Source of the DNA: Cytospora piceicola
Lineage: Eukaryota > Ascomycota > Sordariomycetes > Diaporthales > Cytosporaceae
Direction: 5' to 3'
DNA: 64,000 nucleotides
Assembly: GCA_023375675.1 (NCBI GenBank)
Contig: JALQBC010000029.1
Span: forward strand, 62,001-126,000
This document shows, in pieces, positions 1 to 12,119 of the stretch (the first letter of the stretch is position 1; the number at the start of each line of letters is the position of its first letter). Under the pieces are notes generated by a model. It saw only the letters and a list, made by a program, of their open reading frames with translations, searched no databases and was not told the DNA's origin. The translations under genes and the position numbers were made by a program.

Positions 1-149
1 CTATACCTAAGTATATATTAATTATACGCTCTTAATCGCTTTAACCGTATTATAATCGCCTAATAATAGAGTATACAGGTAGCTAGCTTAATACTTTAGT
101 ATTAAATATTTACAAATACTTTTTACCTTATATTTATTTTATATATATA

Positions 150-480
150 CTCGTTCTTCTTATAAGTCTTAGCCCGAAATCTTTACACCGTCTTATATTA
201 TACTTAATAACTACTAAAACTTATCGGTTTTAATCTCCGGGCAGCTAATCTTAAACACTAAACCTAATATATTCTATAAATATACCGTTCGAAACTATTT
301 AATCTAACGTTTTAATTCAGAGTACGTCTTATAACATCTTACGGCCCCGATATCTCTACGCCGGTCTATATTACAAACTTAATAACTATTTAAACGTGTT
401 AAGATTTAGTCTCCGGACAGCTAACTTTAAAAACTAAAATAATATATTCTGTATAATCGTATTATTTAAAAGTAGTCACT
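150..480. repeat. Diverged tandem duplication, unit about 165 bp
   Basis: Two adjacent segments (about 150-305 and 315-480) align through shared blocks such as the words around ATCTCTACGCCGGTCT / ATCTTTACACCGTCTT, ACTTAATAACTA, AATCTCCGGGCAGCTAA / AGTCTCCGGACAGCTAA and AATATATTCT, in the same order and spacing. Differences are mostly transitions, as expected after RIP. No coding content was recognised. Confidence 0.6.
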
Positions 481-2820
481 CCTTTAACCCCTTTATTTAA
501 AACAGATCTTATAATAAATCGCTACTTTAACCCTTTATTCGAAGTATAGTTAAAACTATAGTAAAACGTTTAGTCTATATTACTATTTACCTTATCGTTA
601 TAGTAATCTGTAATATCCGTTATTAACACGCTAGCACCTAGGGTTTAACGTTATACCTCGGGTTAACGTAAACTAGTTTTAATAGATTTATCTAATACCT
701 TTAGCTTTAAGCCTCTTAGTAAGTTACTTTATTATCTGTTTATTTAATAACGTAGTTTATTCGGTGTTTAACTAATCTCTTTAGTTAGTTTATTCTAGCT
801 TAAACTCGTTAAGTATTAAAAACTCGCCGGATAATAGTTTTATATATAAATATATATTTTATATCTTATTTTTCCGGTCTAATCTCTTTAAGTATCGAGG
901 AAGATTATATCTGTAATAATAAAGGCTTCGGGCTATAATAGTAAGTATTAACAAAAAACGTATAAGGTAGTAGTATATATTTTAAATTATAGTACCGAGT
1001 AATTTCGTCTTATACTATTAAGCTATACTATTATAACAAAAGGTATATAAATGTTAATAATTAGTTTTAATTATAGTCGCTAAGTAGTAATAGAATATAC
1101 TATCGTTAAGTATAACGAATAATATTATTAAAACCGTAATAAGCCGCTTTAATTATAGTCTTCGTTCGGCTTAAATATATATATTATTAAGATTTTTATA
1201 CCGCTTATTTAAGTATCCGTTTACTAAGTAGCTAAAGTTATACGCTATATAATATATACTTTTACTTATATCTTTCGAAACCGATTATTTCTCGCTCGGT
1301 AAGATATTATTCAGATACTTTACTTTCTCGGAGAGATATTTAACTTTAAAAGATATTATCTTTAAACTATATCTTAATATATAACGGAATATATATAATA
1401 TAGAAACGATTATAAACGGCGATCCCGGCCCTTATAAAAGTAACGGCCTATATATTAAAAACAATATATAAAATATAATTTTATTATCTTCTTACCTTTA
1501 GTTTTATAACTTAATAACCTTTTTAAAACCTTTATTCTTTAACGTTATTACTTATATTCGTCTTTTATAAGCCTTACCGCCTTAGCCCTGCTAAAATACT
1601 ACTATAATTATTAAGCCGACTCTTTTTATAATATAAAAAAAAGGAATAGAGCTCGTAGCCTTTTACTTATTATTAATAACCTTACTTATAACCGCTATAA
1701 CTATATAGCCTTCTGCGCTATATATAACTTAAACGTGTTATAGGCCTTTTATAAGATAGTTTTCTACTTTATTCGGCCTACTGTCTCCCTTTAAAAGAAC
1801 AGTATAATCTAAGACGCTTAAAGGCGTTTTAAAGTTAAATTTACCGATAGAGAGAAAAAAGACATACTCTTTACTATTATATACGCCGCTATAAACGTAG
1901 CTAGGTCGCGCCTTACGAATAGGTTTAGTACGACTATCTCGAGCTTTAATAATAAGTCGACTAACTTATTTAAAAAAACTATAGATAGCCCTTCGACTAA
2001 TACTATCGGAAATACTATAAACGGTAACTCGACTAACGCCTTCGAAAACATTATAAGAAGAAAACCGGCTAATATCTTCGAGAGGATTATAGGTAAAAGG
2101 CCGACAATTACCTTTAATAGCCTTTATACCTTTAGTAAACAGCCTTTATAGCCGGGCTTTCTTAACGTTAATACCGGTATAAGCTTTCCGATCGAGTTAC
2201 TTACTAATACCTGTTAGGCCCCGGTAAGTTTTCTGCCCCCCCGAGATAACGCTTCCCTGCTAATATAAAGCAGCCGGAAAACACCTTACTCTCTTTCGAC
2301 GATAAAACTAAGGGTTTAAATATAAAAACCGGTCGGAATAAAAGTAAAATACTAAAAGGCTAAGCCACTACCTATATCGAAGCTAATAAGGTAACTGAAA
2401 AGGTAGTATTAGCTAGCCTCGATACTTTCGACTAAAAGTATATAGTCGAAGCGGTCGAGTTAATTAATAAGTCCCTTTACATCTTTATAAAAGCCGCCGT
2501 TAAAATAACGCTAGTATATCGCCTCTTTTTAACTCTATAAGCTAATACTAACTTCGTATAAGACGACGAAAATAATTTAAGCGATAAAGATAAAATCTTA
2601 TAAGCTAAGTTCTTCCCTATATTTAAATAATTACCTTAGCCTATAAGTAAAAGCCGTAAGTTATATATAATAGTAGAGTTTAACAGTATAAGGTAAAGTA
2701 AATAGACTATAATAAACTAATTATTCTAGCTATTACTAAGTATCTACTAAGTTAAAATAAAGTATATAGTATAAAGGTCTACCTCTGTCGACTTCTATTC
2801 TTACTAATAATACCTTTTAA

Positions 2821-2908
2821 TCTCTTAGGCTTATTTATATAGACCCTAATCTCTTAGGCTTACTTATATAGACCCTAATCTCTCCGCCTTACTTATATAA
2901 ACCCTAAT
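2821..2908. repeat. 29-30 bp tandem repeat, three copies
   Basis: Three consecutive units built on TCTCTTAGGCTTA followed by TTATATAGACCCTAA start near 2821, 2850 and 2880. The third is the most diverged (CCGCC for TTAGG). A short minisatellite inside the AT-rich block. Confidence 0.7.
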
Positions 2909-4149
2909 CTCTCTCTTTTATCTTCTCTTTACTATCCTTATTCTGCCTACTTATCGTCTCGTTATACTACTACCTACGAGATCTGTTAACGCGGTCTGAC
3001 TTTCGATACCGATTACTACTTATTATAAATATTACGTAAAAGTCTCCGACTTTTTATATAGCCTATAATAAAAGGGCGGCTACGGCTACTAGTATATTAT
3101 CGAAAGTCTTATATTTATAAAACTCTTTTAGTAATAGTTCGGCCTTATATTAAGCGTTATACTATATAGACTTTAAGTTACTTAAAGGAAGGTAGGTAAC
3201 GTAGTCGGTAAGATTATTTACGAATTTCCTTTAGTATTACTATAAGTCTTTTATAGTTAAAGTATAGAGAAAGGGGCTAAAGGTTATTATTTAATATATA
3301 AAAAGCCCTTCGAAAAGGTCTGCGTCTACTATTAGCCGCTTAATAGTCGTAGCGATTAAGTCGCGTTAGCTTTACTAAATCTTAAAAACTATAGCTACGG
3401 CTTTTTATAGCTATTAATATAAATTATACGCTTTCTTTTAACAGTCTATCGAGTCTACTACTAGGCTTAAGCGGTCGGCGTCGAGTTATACCTTTACGTA
3501 TTAATCGTTTAAATCTATAGTCGGACAGGTCGTCTTCTTTTTATAGTATTAAAAGTACGCTTTAACTTTATTCTTTAAGCTTATTTCGTATTAAAAAGGT
3601 AAAGCCGTTAGTCGATCTACTATAAAGGCTTACTAATACGGTTATAGTAACGTTTATTTTAAAAGCTACCGTCGGTATTATAAAGTTCTAACAGGACGTA
3701 TCGTAAGTATAGTATATCCTTTTTAACGCCTCGATTAAAGGCTTAATTATCCGATATAGTATATTATAATTATAATAACCGTTACTATATATTAAGTCTG
3801 TTTAGTAAAAGGAAACTGTTAAGTAAACGAAGCCGATTATTATTAGTTTAAAAGAAGGTTCGAAAGCCTATATTATACGGCTAACCTATAGTTAAAAATA
3901 ATATTCTATAAGTATTACCGAAATTAAAAAGTCCGTTTTATTAGTATTAATAAGTACCTTAAGTATAGATAGTATAATTATATAGGTAACTTATAGGTTT
4001 TTAAGCTTAACTCTTTTAATTTTAAAAGTTTTCTATTAACGATATTATCTTATTTATATTAACCTTTTTTTTATTATCCTCCCTCTCCTCTTTTATAAAC
4101 GCCCCTTTTCTTTTACTCGTTTTTTACGAAATATCTTTAAAAAACCGGA

Positions 4150-4800
4150 GCTTCGGTAGCTTAGCGGTAGTACTAACGTTAGTAGCGATATATCTTCTCT
4201 CGGCCTCTTTTAACGCCTTTTTCTTTTCTTTAAACTCGCCGTCCGCTATAGCTATATACCGCTCGATATAGTCTTTTATCGAAGGCTAAAAAGGCGCGGC
4301 CGCTATAGGCAGTATACGCTTATAGTACGCCCCTTTACTATTATAAAAGTAAGATAAACACTTCTCGTAAAATATATTCTCTTTAAAACCTTCTTTAATA
4401 AACGCCTGCCTATAAGTCGCCTAGATATCGTTACTAGCGACGTAGCTATCGTAAAGTACCTTATATATAAAGTTAGTCTTTAGTTACTTAGGTTTATAAA
4501 TATTCGGAAGTATAAATATTAACTAGGTAATAACGCCGGTAGTTTAAGCTAGTATAGCTTTAACGTTTTAGTTTCGGCGGTTAAAAGTATTACCGATCTT
4601 AAACTTTCGTTTAACCTTCGTCTTCTTCTTACCTTTACTTTTATCGATAACGTTTAATATTAAAGCACTTTCTTTAACAAGTAGCCTAGCTAAGTACTCG
4701 ATCTTTAAGTTAGCCGGTAAAGAGCTAAACGTAATAACGACCTTAAAGTATATCTAAAAGACAGCTTCCTAAATAGTTTCTATATTAGTATAAGCGAGCT
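4150..4800 (-). pseudogene. RIP-degraded protein-coding relic, unknown family
   Basis: Read on the minus strand from about 4790 down to 4150, one frame runs for about 210 codons with only a handful of TAA/TAG codons, each explicable as CAA, CAG or TGG changed by RIP. It has real protein texture: a Lys/Arg-rich patch (IDKSKGKKKTKVKRK), the aromatic-rich stretch ENIFYEKCLSYFYN and a basic tail (EKKKALKEAERRY). No catalytic motif or family was recognised. It may be the downstream part of the same element as the relic at 5.4-6.5 kb, since both are on the minus strand. Confidence 0.55.
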
Positions 4801-5399
4801 TAACGCTTTAACCTCCGGGCTTTTTTTAATAATTTATAAGGTAGTAGTAAAAAAAGAGAAGGGGACGGCGTAGTAAAAAAGGAAAGGAAATCGTAAATAT
4901 TACGTTTATAAGATATCTTTATATTAATTTTAAAAAGCTAGCGGAAAGTAAGTATATCGTAATAGTATTAGCTATTAGGATAAAACGGTTTTATAAAAAG
5001 TAGCCGCTAATAACCTACTAGCTACTTCGTAGCTATTCTCCCCTTTATATAATAGCTTTATATATATAAGCTATTATAATATTATTTATATAATAAAGTA
5101 AATAAGTATACTACTACTTACCTTTATTAACTTAGTTATATATTTTAATACCTTTATACCTTACTTTATTAGAAATATAAGTATTCTATATATATAAGCT
5201 ATTAAAACGGCCGGCCCGGTATATAACTTAAGATTTATAATTATCGTTATACTCTTTTATAGATATATATATAAAGAAAGTTAAATATTAATATATTCCT
5301 ACTACCTATACGGTTATTCCGGTTATCGTTTAAGATTATATCTTATTACTACGCTTTTAACGCCTTTACCCTATCGTTTAACGCTTTTAAGCTACCCGG

Positions 5400-6535
5400 T
5401 TAAAACTATACACTAAATAAATTAGTTTTAGTTTAAAATACTTAAAAATAAAAGTAGAAATACCTTATAAGTAATCGTTACTTTCTCGAAAATATTATCC
5501 CTTCGCCGTTTAATACAGCCGGGCAGGTTATATAGCTAAAAAACGTAAGTATAAACTAAAAATAACTTATAATATTTACGTTTTAACTAAAGTCGGGTAC
5601 CCGGGACATTAAATAAGTCCTCGATATAACTTACGCCGGATCCGATAAAGCTAAACGTATTAATACCGATATTTTCGCTAAAAAACGTAATAGTACCGAT
5701 ATAGTAAAAGTTAAAGTAGTTTTATAAATATCCCTTTTACTTAGTATTAAAAGTAGTATCTATAAAGTATAATAGCTTATTAATCTCTTAAAAGATAAAG
5801 CTAAAATAAAATACAAGTAACTGTATTAAAATAATCTCTTTTAGGTTTAAAAGACCTTTAAGAATATCGGATAGTTCTGTTAAGCTTAAAAAGCTATTCG
5901 TATCGAAAACCGTAATCTTAGTAATCGCCGCGACGTTTTAAAAAACCGGTAAGTCGAGCCTTTAATTATAGTACTAATAAAAAGCGATAAAGATAATATT
6001 ATACTTAGTTAATTAGCGAAGATTTACTATTTCTACTATAATTATATTAGTTTATAGATATCTTTTATATATTTATTTACTTACCTAATTACCTTTCCGA
6101 CTCTTTATATCTTATCGTCTTTACCGGTATATAGTATTTAACCTTCTATAAATAAAACTTATAAAAGGCCTTATTCGCCTATATAATACCTAAAGGAAAA
6201 AACTTCTTCTTTAATTATAAGTTAAAAAACCTCTTTAAGGCAGATATATCGATAACCTTATCGAGCAGCTTATATAATAGGTAGCTAAGTATAATAAGCT
6301 AGTTTTCCGAGGCCTGCCTCTTTATAGTCTAAATACTATAGTTAAAGATATTAATATCGAAAACGTAGTAATCTAAAAGATCGTCGACGATACCGTTATC
6401 GAAAAGGCTATAGTCTATAAAGATACCGTATCTTAAAAGCTTATTATCGATATTATCGTCGAAGATATTACGGTTATAAAGTTTACCTTTAAAGTAGCTA
6501 CTATCGGCCTTAATAGGCGAGTCGGATTCCGACAA
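5400..6535 (-). pseudogene. RIP-degraded protein relic, copy A of a duplicated gene
   Basis: From about 6535 downward on the minus strand there is a long protein-like frame broken only by TAA/TAG. It starts with an acidic, Asp-rich region (IFDDNIDNK and neighbours), then a basic segment (LKKKFFPLGII), and further on the words LTELSDILKGLLNLKEIIL and FIDTTFN. A closely similar reading frame lies at about 7.7-8.0 kb on the same strand (copy B), so this was a repeated gene and a legitimate RIP target. Function is unknown; no transposase, reverse transcriptase or other catalytic motif was seen. Confidence 0.6.
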
Positions 6536-6590
6536 TAATAGAAGATTCCCTCTTTTTTAAGCTATCTTAAAATCGTAGTTAGAAAGTTCG

Positions 6591-6640
6591 TATTATATTA
6601 GGTTCTATCGTATTATATTAGGTTCTATCGTATTATAAAA
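6591..6640. repeat. 20 bp direct repeat, two and a half copies
   Basis: TATTATATTAGGTTCTATCG occurs twice head to tail (6591-6610, 6611-6630), followed by a partial third copy. It lies just upstream (in the minus-strand sense) of the acidic start of relic copy A, so it could be promoter-proximal sequence of that element. Confidence 0.85.
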
Positions 6641-7719
6641 GATAGTAATCGAGCTATAAACAGTTTTATAAGCCGGGTTTAAATAAATAAAATTACCTTC
6701 TTTTACCGACTTTTAAATATCCTATCGAATACGAAAATATTAAAATACTTCCGAAAATACTAGGTATATTTACTATATACTTAAAGAATACGGTTTAAAC
6801 GTCTTTTTATTAATCTATATAGTAAGATATTTATAAAACCTTACCGCTTTAAGCGTAAGCATTATAAGCTAAAGTTTTAAACCTACGGTATTAACAGGTA
6901 AGTATATACGCGGTCGTATTATTACCCTTTTCGTTCCGATCTATATATTTCTATACTTAAGTTTTAACTAGCGTTAAAAACGTAAATATAGCTTAACTAC
7001 CTTTAAGGTAAACGAAGTAGTAATAAGATTTTATTAGCCGAAGCGACTATACGCTACAAATACTCTTTACAGCTACAGAGCAGGAAATACGAAATACAAG
7101 GTACTTTTTTTAAGGTAAACTAATAGTAAGGATAGTAATATAGTCTTAATAGTAAAAGTATATATTCGAAAGAGATAAAATTAATATTAAAATTAAAATA
7201 ATAATTTACCTTTATACGTATAGCCTTTAGCTATAAAGTATAATCTTTATATAAATTAAATAACTATATTACCCTTCTGTTATATTTTACGCCTTTTTCT
7301 ATTATACTCGAGGCTTAAATTATCCAGACTGCTAAAAGAAAGAGTTATTCTTTTTATTTAAAATATAATATAAAGATAACGTACCTTAGCTACGGTTATC
7401 TAGCTTTAACGAAAGAAGATCGTATTACGTCGACGCTTAATATAGTTTAAGAGGTTAACGTTTTAAATAACATAGAAGTAAATAACTAAATAGTCGTAGT
7501 TATCGTTATAATCGCTAAGATCGCCGAGTAACTACTACTTATTATAATTACCGAGCTAGTTATAAAACTATTACCGAATATTTTTAAAAATATCTTTTAA
7601 GCTAGGCTAAGCCTTTTTAGACTTATATAGCTTTCTATACTATCTTTTAATTTTTTATACGATTTTTTCTAAAGTCTTATAAATATAAAGATATAAAATA
7701 TTTTATATAGTATTTTAGC

Positions 7720-7960
7720 TATTAATCGTAATCGTACCGAAACAGTAAAAACCCTTTTAGCCCTTTAGCTAGCCTATCTACTCCTTATTAAAGGTAGCGT
7801 TTATAAAGCTTAAAAGATCGTCTATAGCTAAGTAGCTATATACTTTAAAGACTAAACTAGTTAAAATCACCTCTTTTAGGTTTAGTAAGGCTTTTAAGAG
7901 CTCGGTCTAGCTTTTTATCGCGTAAGTATTATATATAACGACCTGTTCGATAGCTACCGC
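7720..7960 (-). pseudogene. RIP-degraded protein relic, copy B of a duplicated gene
   Basis: On the minus strand a frame reads TELLKALLNLKEVIL and FINATFNKEQ, interrupted only by TAG/TAA. It aligns without large gaps to copy A (TELSDILKGLLNLKEIIL and FIDTTFNTKQ), and both continue into a shared GTIT. The copies are about 2 kb apart in the same orientation and are strongly diverged, so duplication long predates, or was accelerated by, RIP. The limits of the relic are not certain; only the clearly alignable part is given. Function is unknown. Confidence 0.6.
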
Positions 7961-8918
7961 CCTTTCGATTACTATCTCGAAACCGCTTTAAAACTAAGTA
8001 TATTCGAATAAAAAGATATCGTTTCTAGTAAGCTACTTTAAGCAGATCCTTTATACTATAATCGAATTAGTATATATAAAAGTATAACGTTCTACCCGGT
8101 TTATATTTACTATTATAGTTTATTTAGTTACTTAATATCGAGGTCGTATCTTCCTTTAGCTTTAAAGACGGCGGGGTTATCGATAGTAATACTCTTATAT
8201 CTATAATATAAAGGTTAAGCTAATATAAGCTTATAATATTTAAAAAAGGGAAATATTCCTTTAACTTTAAGTCGAGGAATTTAAAAAAGACAGAAATAAG
8301 AATAAATATATTAGCAATATATTTAATATACTTATAGTAAATAGTTAGATATAAATATTTATCTTCCGAATATTAATCTATAGTAAAACAGCTAGCGAAA
8401 ACTTATAATTCTAGAAATAAGGCCTTAACCTTTTAAATAAATATCTCGGAAAGGTATTTATAAACCTTTAAACTACCGCCTGCCCGTTTTTATAAACAGG
8501 CTTAAATAAATATATCTTAGCTAAGGTATCTATCTATAAGACTTATTCTAAATATACCTTCTTACCTATAGTAGTTTATACTTAATAATAACTATATCTT
8601 ATAGATACTTTCGTAACCGGCTTAGATTTATAGTTAATATATCTTAACGTTATAGGTAATTATTAGAGGTTATTTACTAAGGCTTACTCTATCTTAGCCT
8701 AAATATCTGCTATTTAATATACAACGGATAATTATAAAAAACAACTAACTAATACCTATATATTTCGAAACCTATATAAGAAACTTATAAGCCTTTCGGT
8801 CAGGTATAAACGATAAGGTATACTAAGCTTAAATAAGTACTATTTAAAGGCTAATAAGGTTTAAATAAAGATTAATAAGGCACTTAAGCAATATAAGTAG
8901 TTAAGCTAATTTAACTAA

Positions 8919-9225
8919 TTTAAGCCTCTCTTAGCAAAGCCGGGACAGGGGTTAAAAATAGGCTAGCTTAATATAGTAAGCGTTACTCGGATTAAACAGT
9001 AAGTACTAAATTTAAGCCTTTCTTAACAGATCCGAAGCAGAGGTTAGTAGTTTAAACTTAATATAGTAAACGTAAACAGTAATTAATTTAAGCCTCTCTT
9101 AACAGATCCGGGGCGGAGGTTAATAGTTTAAACTTAATATAGTAAGCGTAAACGGTAATTAATTTAAGCCTTTTTTAACAGATTTAAAGCGGAGGTTAGT
9201 AGTCTAACCTAATACAGTAAGCGCT
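8919..9225. repeat. 76-92 bp tandem repeat, four copies
   Basis: Units beginning TTTAAGCCT start at 8919, 9011, 9087 and 9163. Each carries the same order of words: TTAACAGATCC, a GGGGCGGAGG-like core, TTAATAG, AACTTAATATAGTAAGCG. The two central units are nearly identical and differ mostly by transitions. No coding content was seen. Confidence 0.8.
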
Positions 9226-11099
9226 AATTACACTGCTTATAATCCCTACCCGACACTCGAATTCTATATACTTAGCCTTTAAACACTATAACTATTTAAG
9301 TAGTTAAAATAAAGATAACTTAACTTAATCGTCGCTTTAGTTACTTTTATCGTTATAAAAACTTTCGGACTTATTATTACTATACTTAAAATTACTATAG
9401 TTACGATAAGATCTTACTATTAAACGTTACCGATTACGCCTGCTATAACTAAATGTCTTATACGTTATATAGCGCGTTTCTACTTAACGTATTTAGCGCC
9501 GCTAACTGCATCCGATACGATAAAGTTAAAATACTATAAGTTAGTAAAGGAAAGAAATAACACAGTTAAGTAGCGATAGCTTTATAACCTAATTTAATAC
9601 TTAGAATAGCGGTATATATAAGACGGTCTATTAGCTATATACTAAATAGTCGCTTTAAGCCTAACTATACCTATTTTTTAGACTTTAGCTTTTTTTAAAA
9701 CTAGGTCGGATCGACTTAAATCGATCTAACTCGAGAAATCTTGTTTTTACCTTAGTATAGCTTTAAAACGAGTCTTTAACCCCCCCCCCCCTTTTTTAAT
9801 ATATTTGTTTTTAGCTTTTTAAAAGTTACTTTTTTTATTTAAATTTAATAAAGATAACGGTTATTTCTTAATATTCTAACCAGTCTAATTATTTCCTTTT
9901 ACTCTAAACTATATAACACTACCGCGCACGCTTTTTATAATTTTTAATATAGGCTAAGGATATTATAAAGTTAGCCTGTTACTAGGCTTATCGGCGTAGG
10001 TATTATAAGATCGAGGTTTAATATTATACTTATTATTTATTTTATTTAATCCTACTCGCTTTAAGCTATATTATACTATCGTATATACCTGTAGTTTTTC
10101 TTATAAGTTAACGATATCGAAAAGTTATACCTCGGTAATATTAAGTATATAAGGCTTATAATACTTTTAGGTTTCTTACTATACTTCTTATTTAGATAAA
10201 CACTTAGTTCTTTTACCTTTTTTAGTATTACTTTATACTTCTTACGTCTTATTCGTATAATTTAAAGTAACCGTTTAAAAAGGTTTTACTAAACTAGCTT
10301 AATACTACCTCGGGCTAAAAAGAAATAACTTACCTAAATATAGTTATATCTTATAATTAAGTAGTTAATATATTCCTTACGGCATTATAGCTATTTTATC
10401 TAAGTATATTATCCTTAAGAACTATCGACTTTTATTAACGGAAAAAGTATAAATAGGCGGCTGCTTTACCGTTATAATACTATAAGAAAGAGGATATTAC
10501 TATAATAATACTTCTTATTTAGTTACCTGCTCTTTTTTAACTGTTATTTTAGTTAAAGCGGGTAGTAATATCGTATAGATTATAACTCCTTTAAGTTCTA
10601 TAGCGCAGGATCTATCGTCTACTTAAAGCCCGAAGGTATAAAGACTTAGCCTTATATTATTATATAAGTTATATTATATACGCCTTATACCTATACTAAC
10701 GTTATTATCGTTTTAACCGCTTTAAGGTAAAGATCTTACTATATCTATACTTTTACGCTTTAACGTGTTATCGAGGGTATATAAGCGATCTTATTACAGA
10801 GTATCTTATATACTTTTTTAAAGTTAGTCTTTATTATAACCTCCTTTTTAGCTTAAAAGCCCTTTACCTTTATTATAACTTTCTTTAAAAAAAGCTAATA
10901 GCCTATCTTAATCCTTTCGTACTATTAGTAGTTCCGCTATATTAAATAACGTTAATATATTATAATATAGCCGGGATTAAGTATATACAGTTACTTAAAA
11001 CAGTCGTTATTATAACGTACTAGTAGCTAAGATCGTAATAGCTATAGAAAAAGTATTTAATATAAAACGTAATATTAAATCGATACCGGCTAAATAAAC

Positions 11100-11860
11100 T
11101 AAATAGGCCGGGCGGTTTAAGCTGTTTAGGTATAGTATTATCGATATCGAAGCTTATTTTTACAACGTCTTTTTTAATACCGCCGGTATATTCCGGTAGA
11201 TTAAAAAAAGATAACGGCTATATCTATAGCTATATAAAAGGTATATTAACGTTTTTATCGAGCTCGGTAAGGCTAGCTAATAAGCTTATAAGTATTATAA
11301 GGATCTACGTTATATTAGTATAAAACGGTTATAACGTAAAAAGTAACAAAGTATATTTACACTTACCGAAGTAGGCGGCTAGCTTAATAAACTTAATACA
11401 GGCAGCGGCTTATTAGCTTTATATAAACTTAGTAGTAGTTAGTATTATAATATACCGTATAATATTAGTCGGTATAAAGAACTTACCGGTAGCGGTAAAT
11501 AATATTTTAAAAAGAAAAAGGGCTAAGGTATTATATAATACCTGCTATATTAAGAGAAAAGGGGGTAGAATATCGTTTAATACCTACTTTAAAAGAATAC
11601 TAATCTAAGTAAAAAACAATAGCTTACTAACAGGTATACTAAGCCTGTTAAGACAAGATATATAAGGAATATTATACGGTGTTACCGCCGACTATAATAT
11701 AGGTAGCCGCGTTAAAAGAGCTGTTAAACGTTTCTTTTAGCTATTATCGCCGGTTTAGTAACTAAAGACGTAATATAGTATATTTATTTTAATTCGATAT
11801 TATAAAGCCTTTAAAATAGGTTAAGGTTAATAAAAAAGCGGTAAGGTAGAAAATCGTAAC
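11100..11860 (+). pseudogene. RIP-degraded plus-strand reading frame, unknown
   Basis: One frame (first base about 11149) reads as protein-like sequence such as EAYFYNVFFNTAGIF and ELGKAS, with stops only of the TAA/TAG type, for at least 120 codons and possibly to about 11860. It lies upstream of, and in a different frame from, the SNF2-like relic, so it may be a separate gene of the same element or an upstream exon. No motif was recognised and the boundaries are approximate. Confidence 0.35.
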
Positions 11861-12119
11861 TACGTTTCCTTTTTAAGAAAGGTATAGTATTTAACGCTTA
11901 ACCTCTTTCCTTTACTACTACTACTACTACTACCTCTATACCTTTAGAATTATACCGACTAGCCTTTAGTTTCCTATCGTACTATCTTTTTATAGCTAAC
12001 TTTCTATACTTTTACCTTTAATCTTTTACTAACTAGCCTTTAGCTTTTTATCGTACCTACTACCTTTTACCTTTTTACCTTCCTTACTACTAACCGGCTT
12101 TAATATCCGCAATAACCTA

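Noticed and set aside
1818..2051. Small minus-strand frame in the AT block, hydrophobic
   Set aside because: AT-rich composition yields such frames by chance; no motif, no ATG context, no similarity to the other relics.
8919..9225. Long terminal repeats of a retrotransposon
   Set aside because: Copies are directly adjacent with no internal region, and no reverse transcriptase or integrase motif was found near them.
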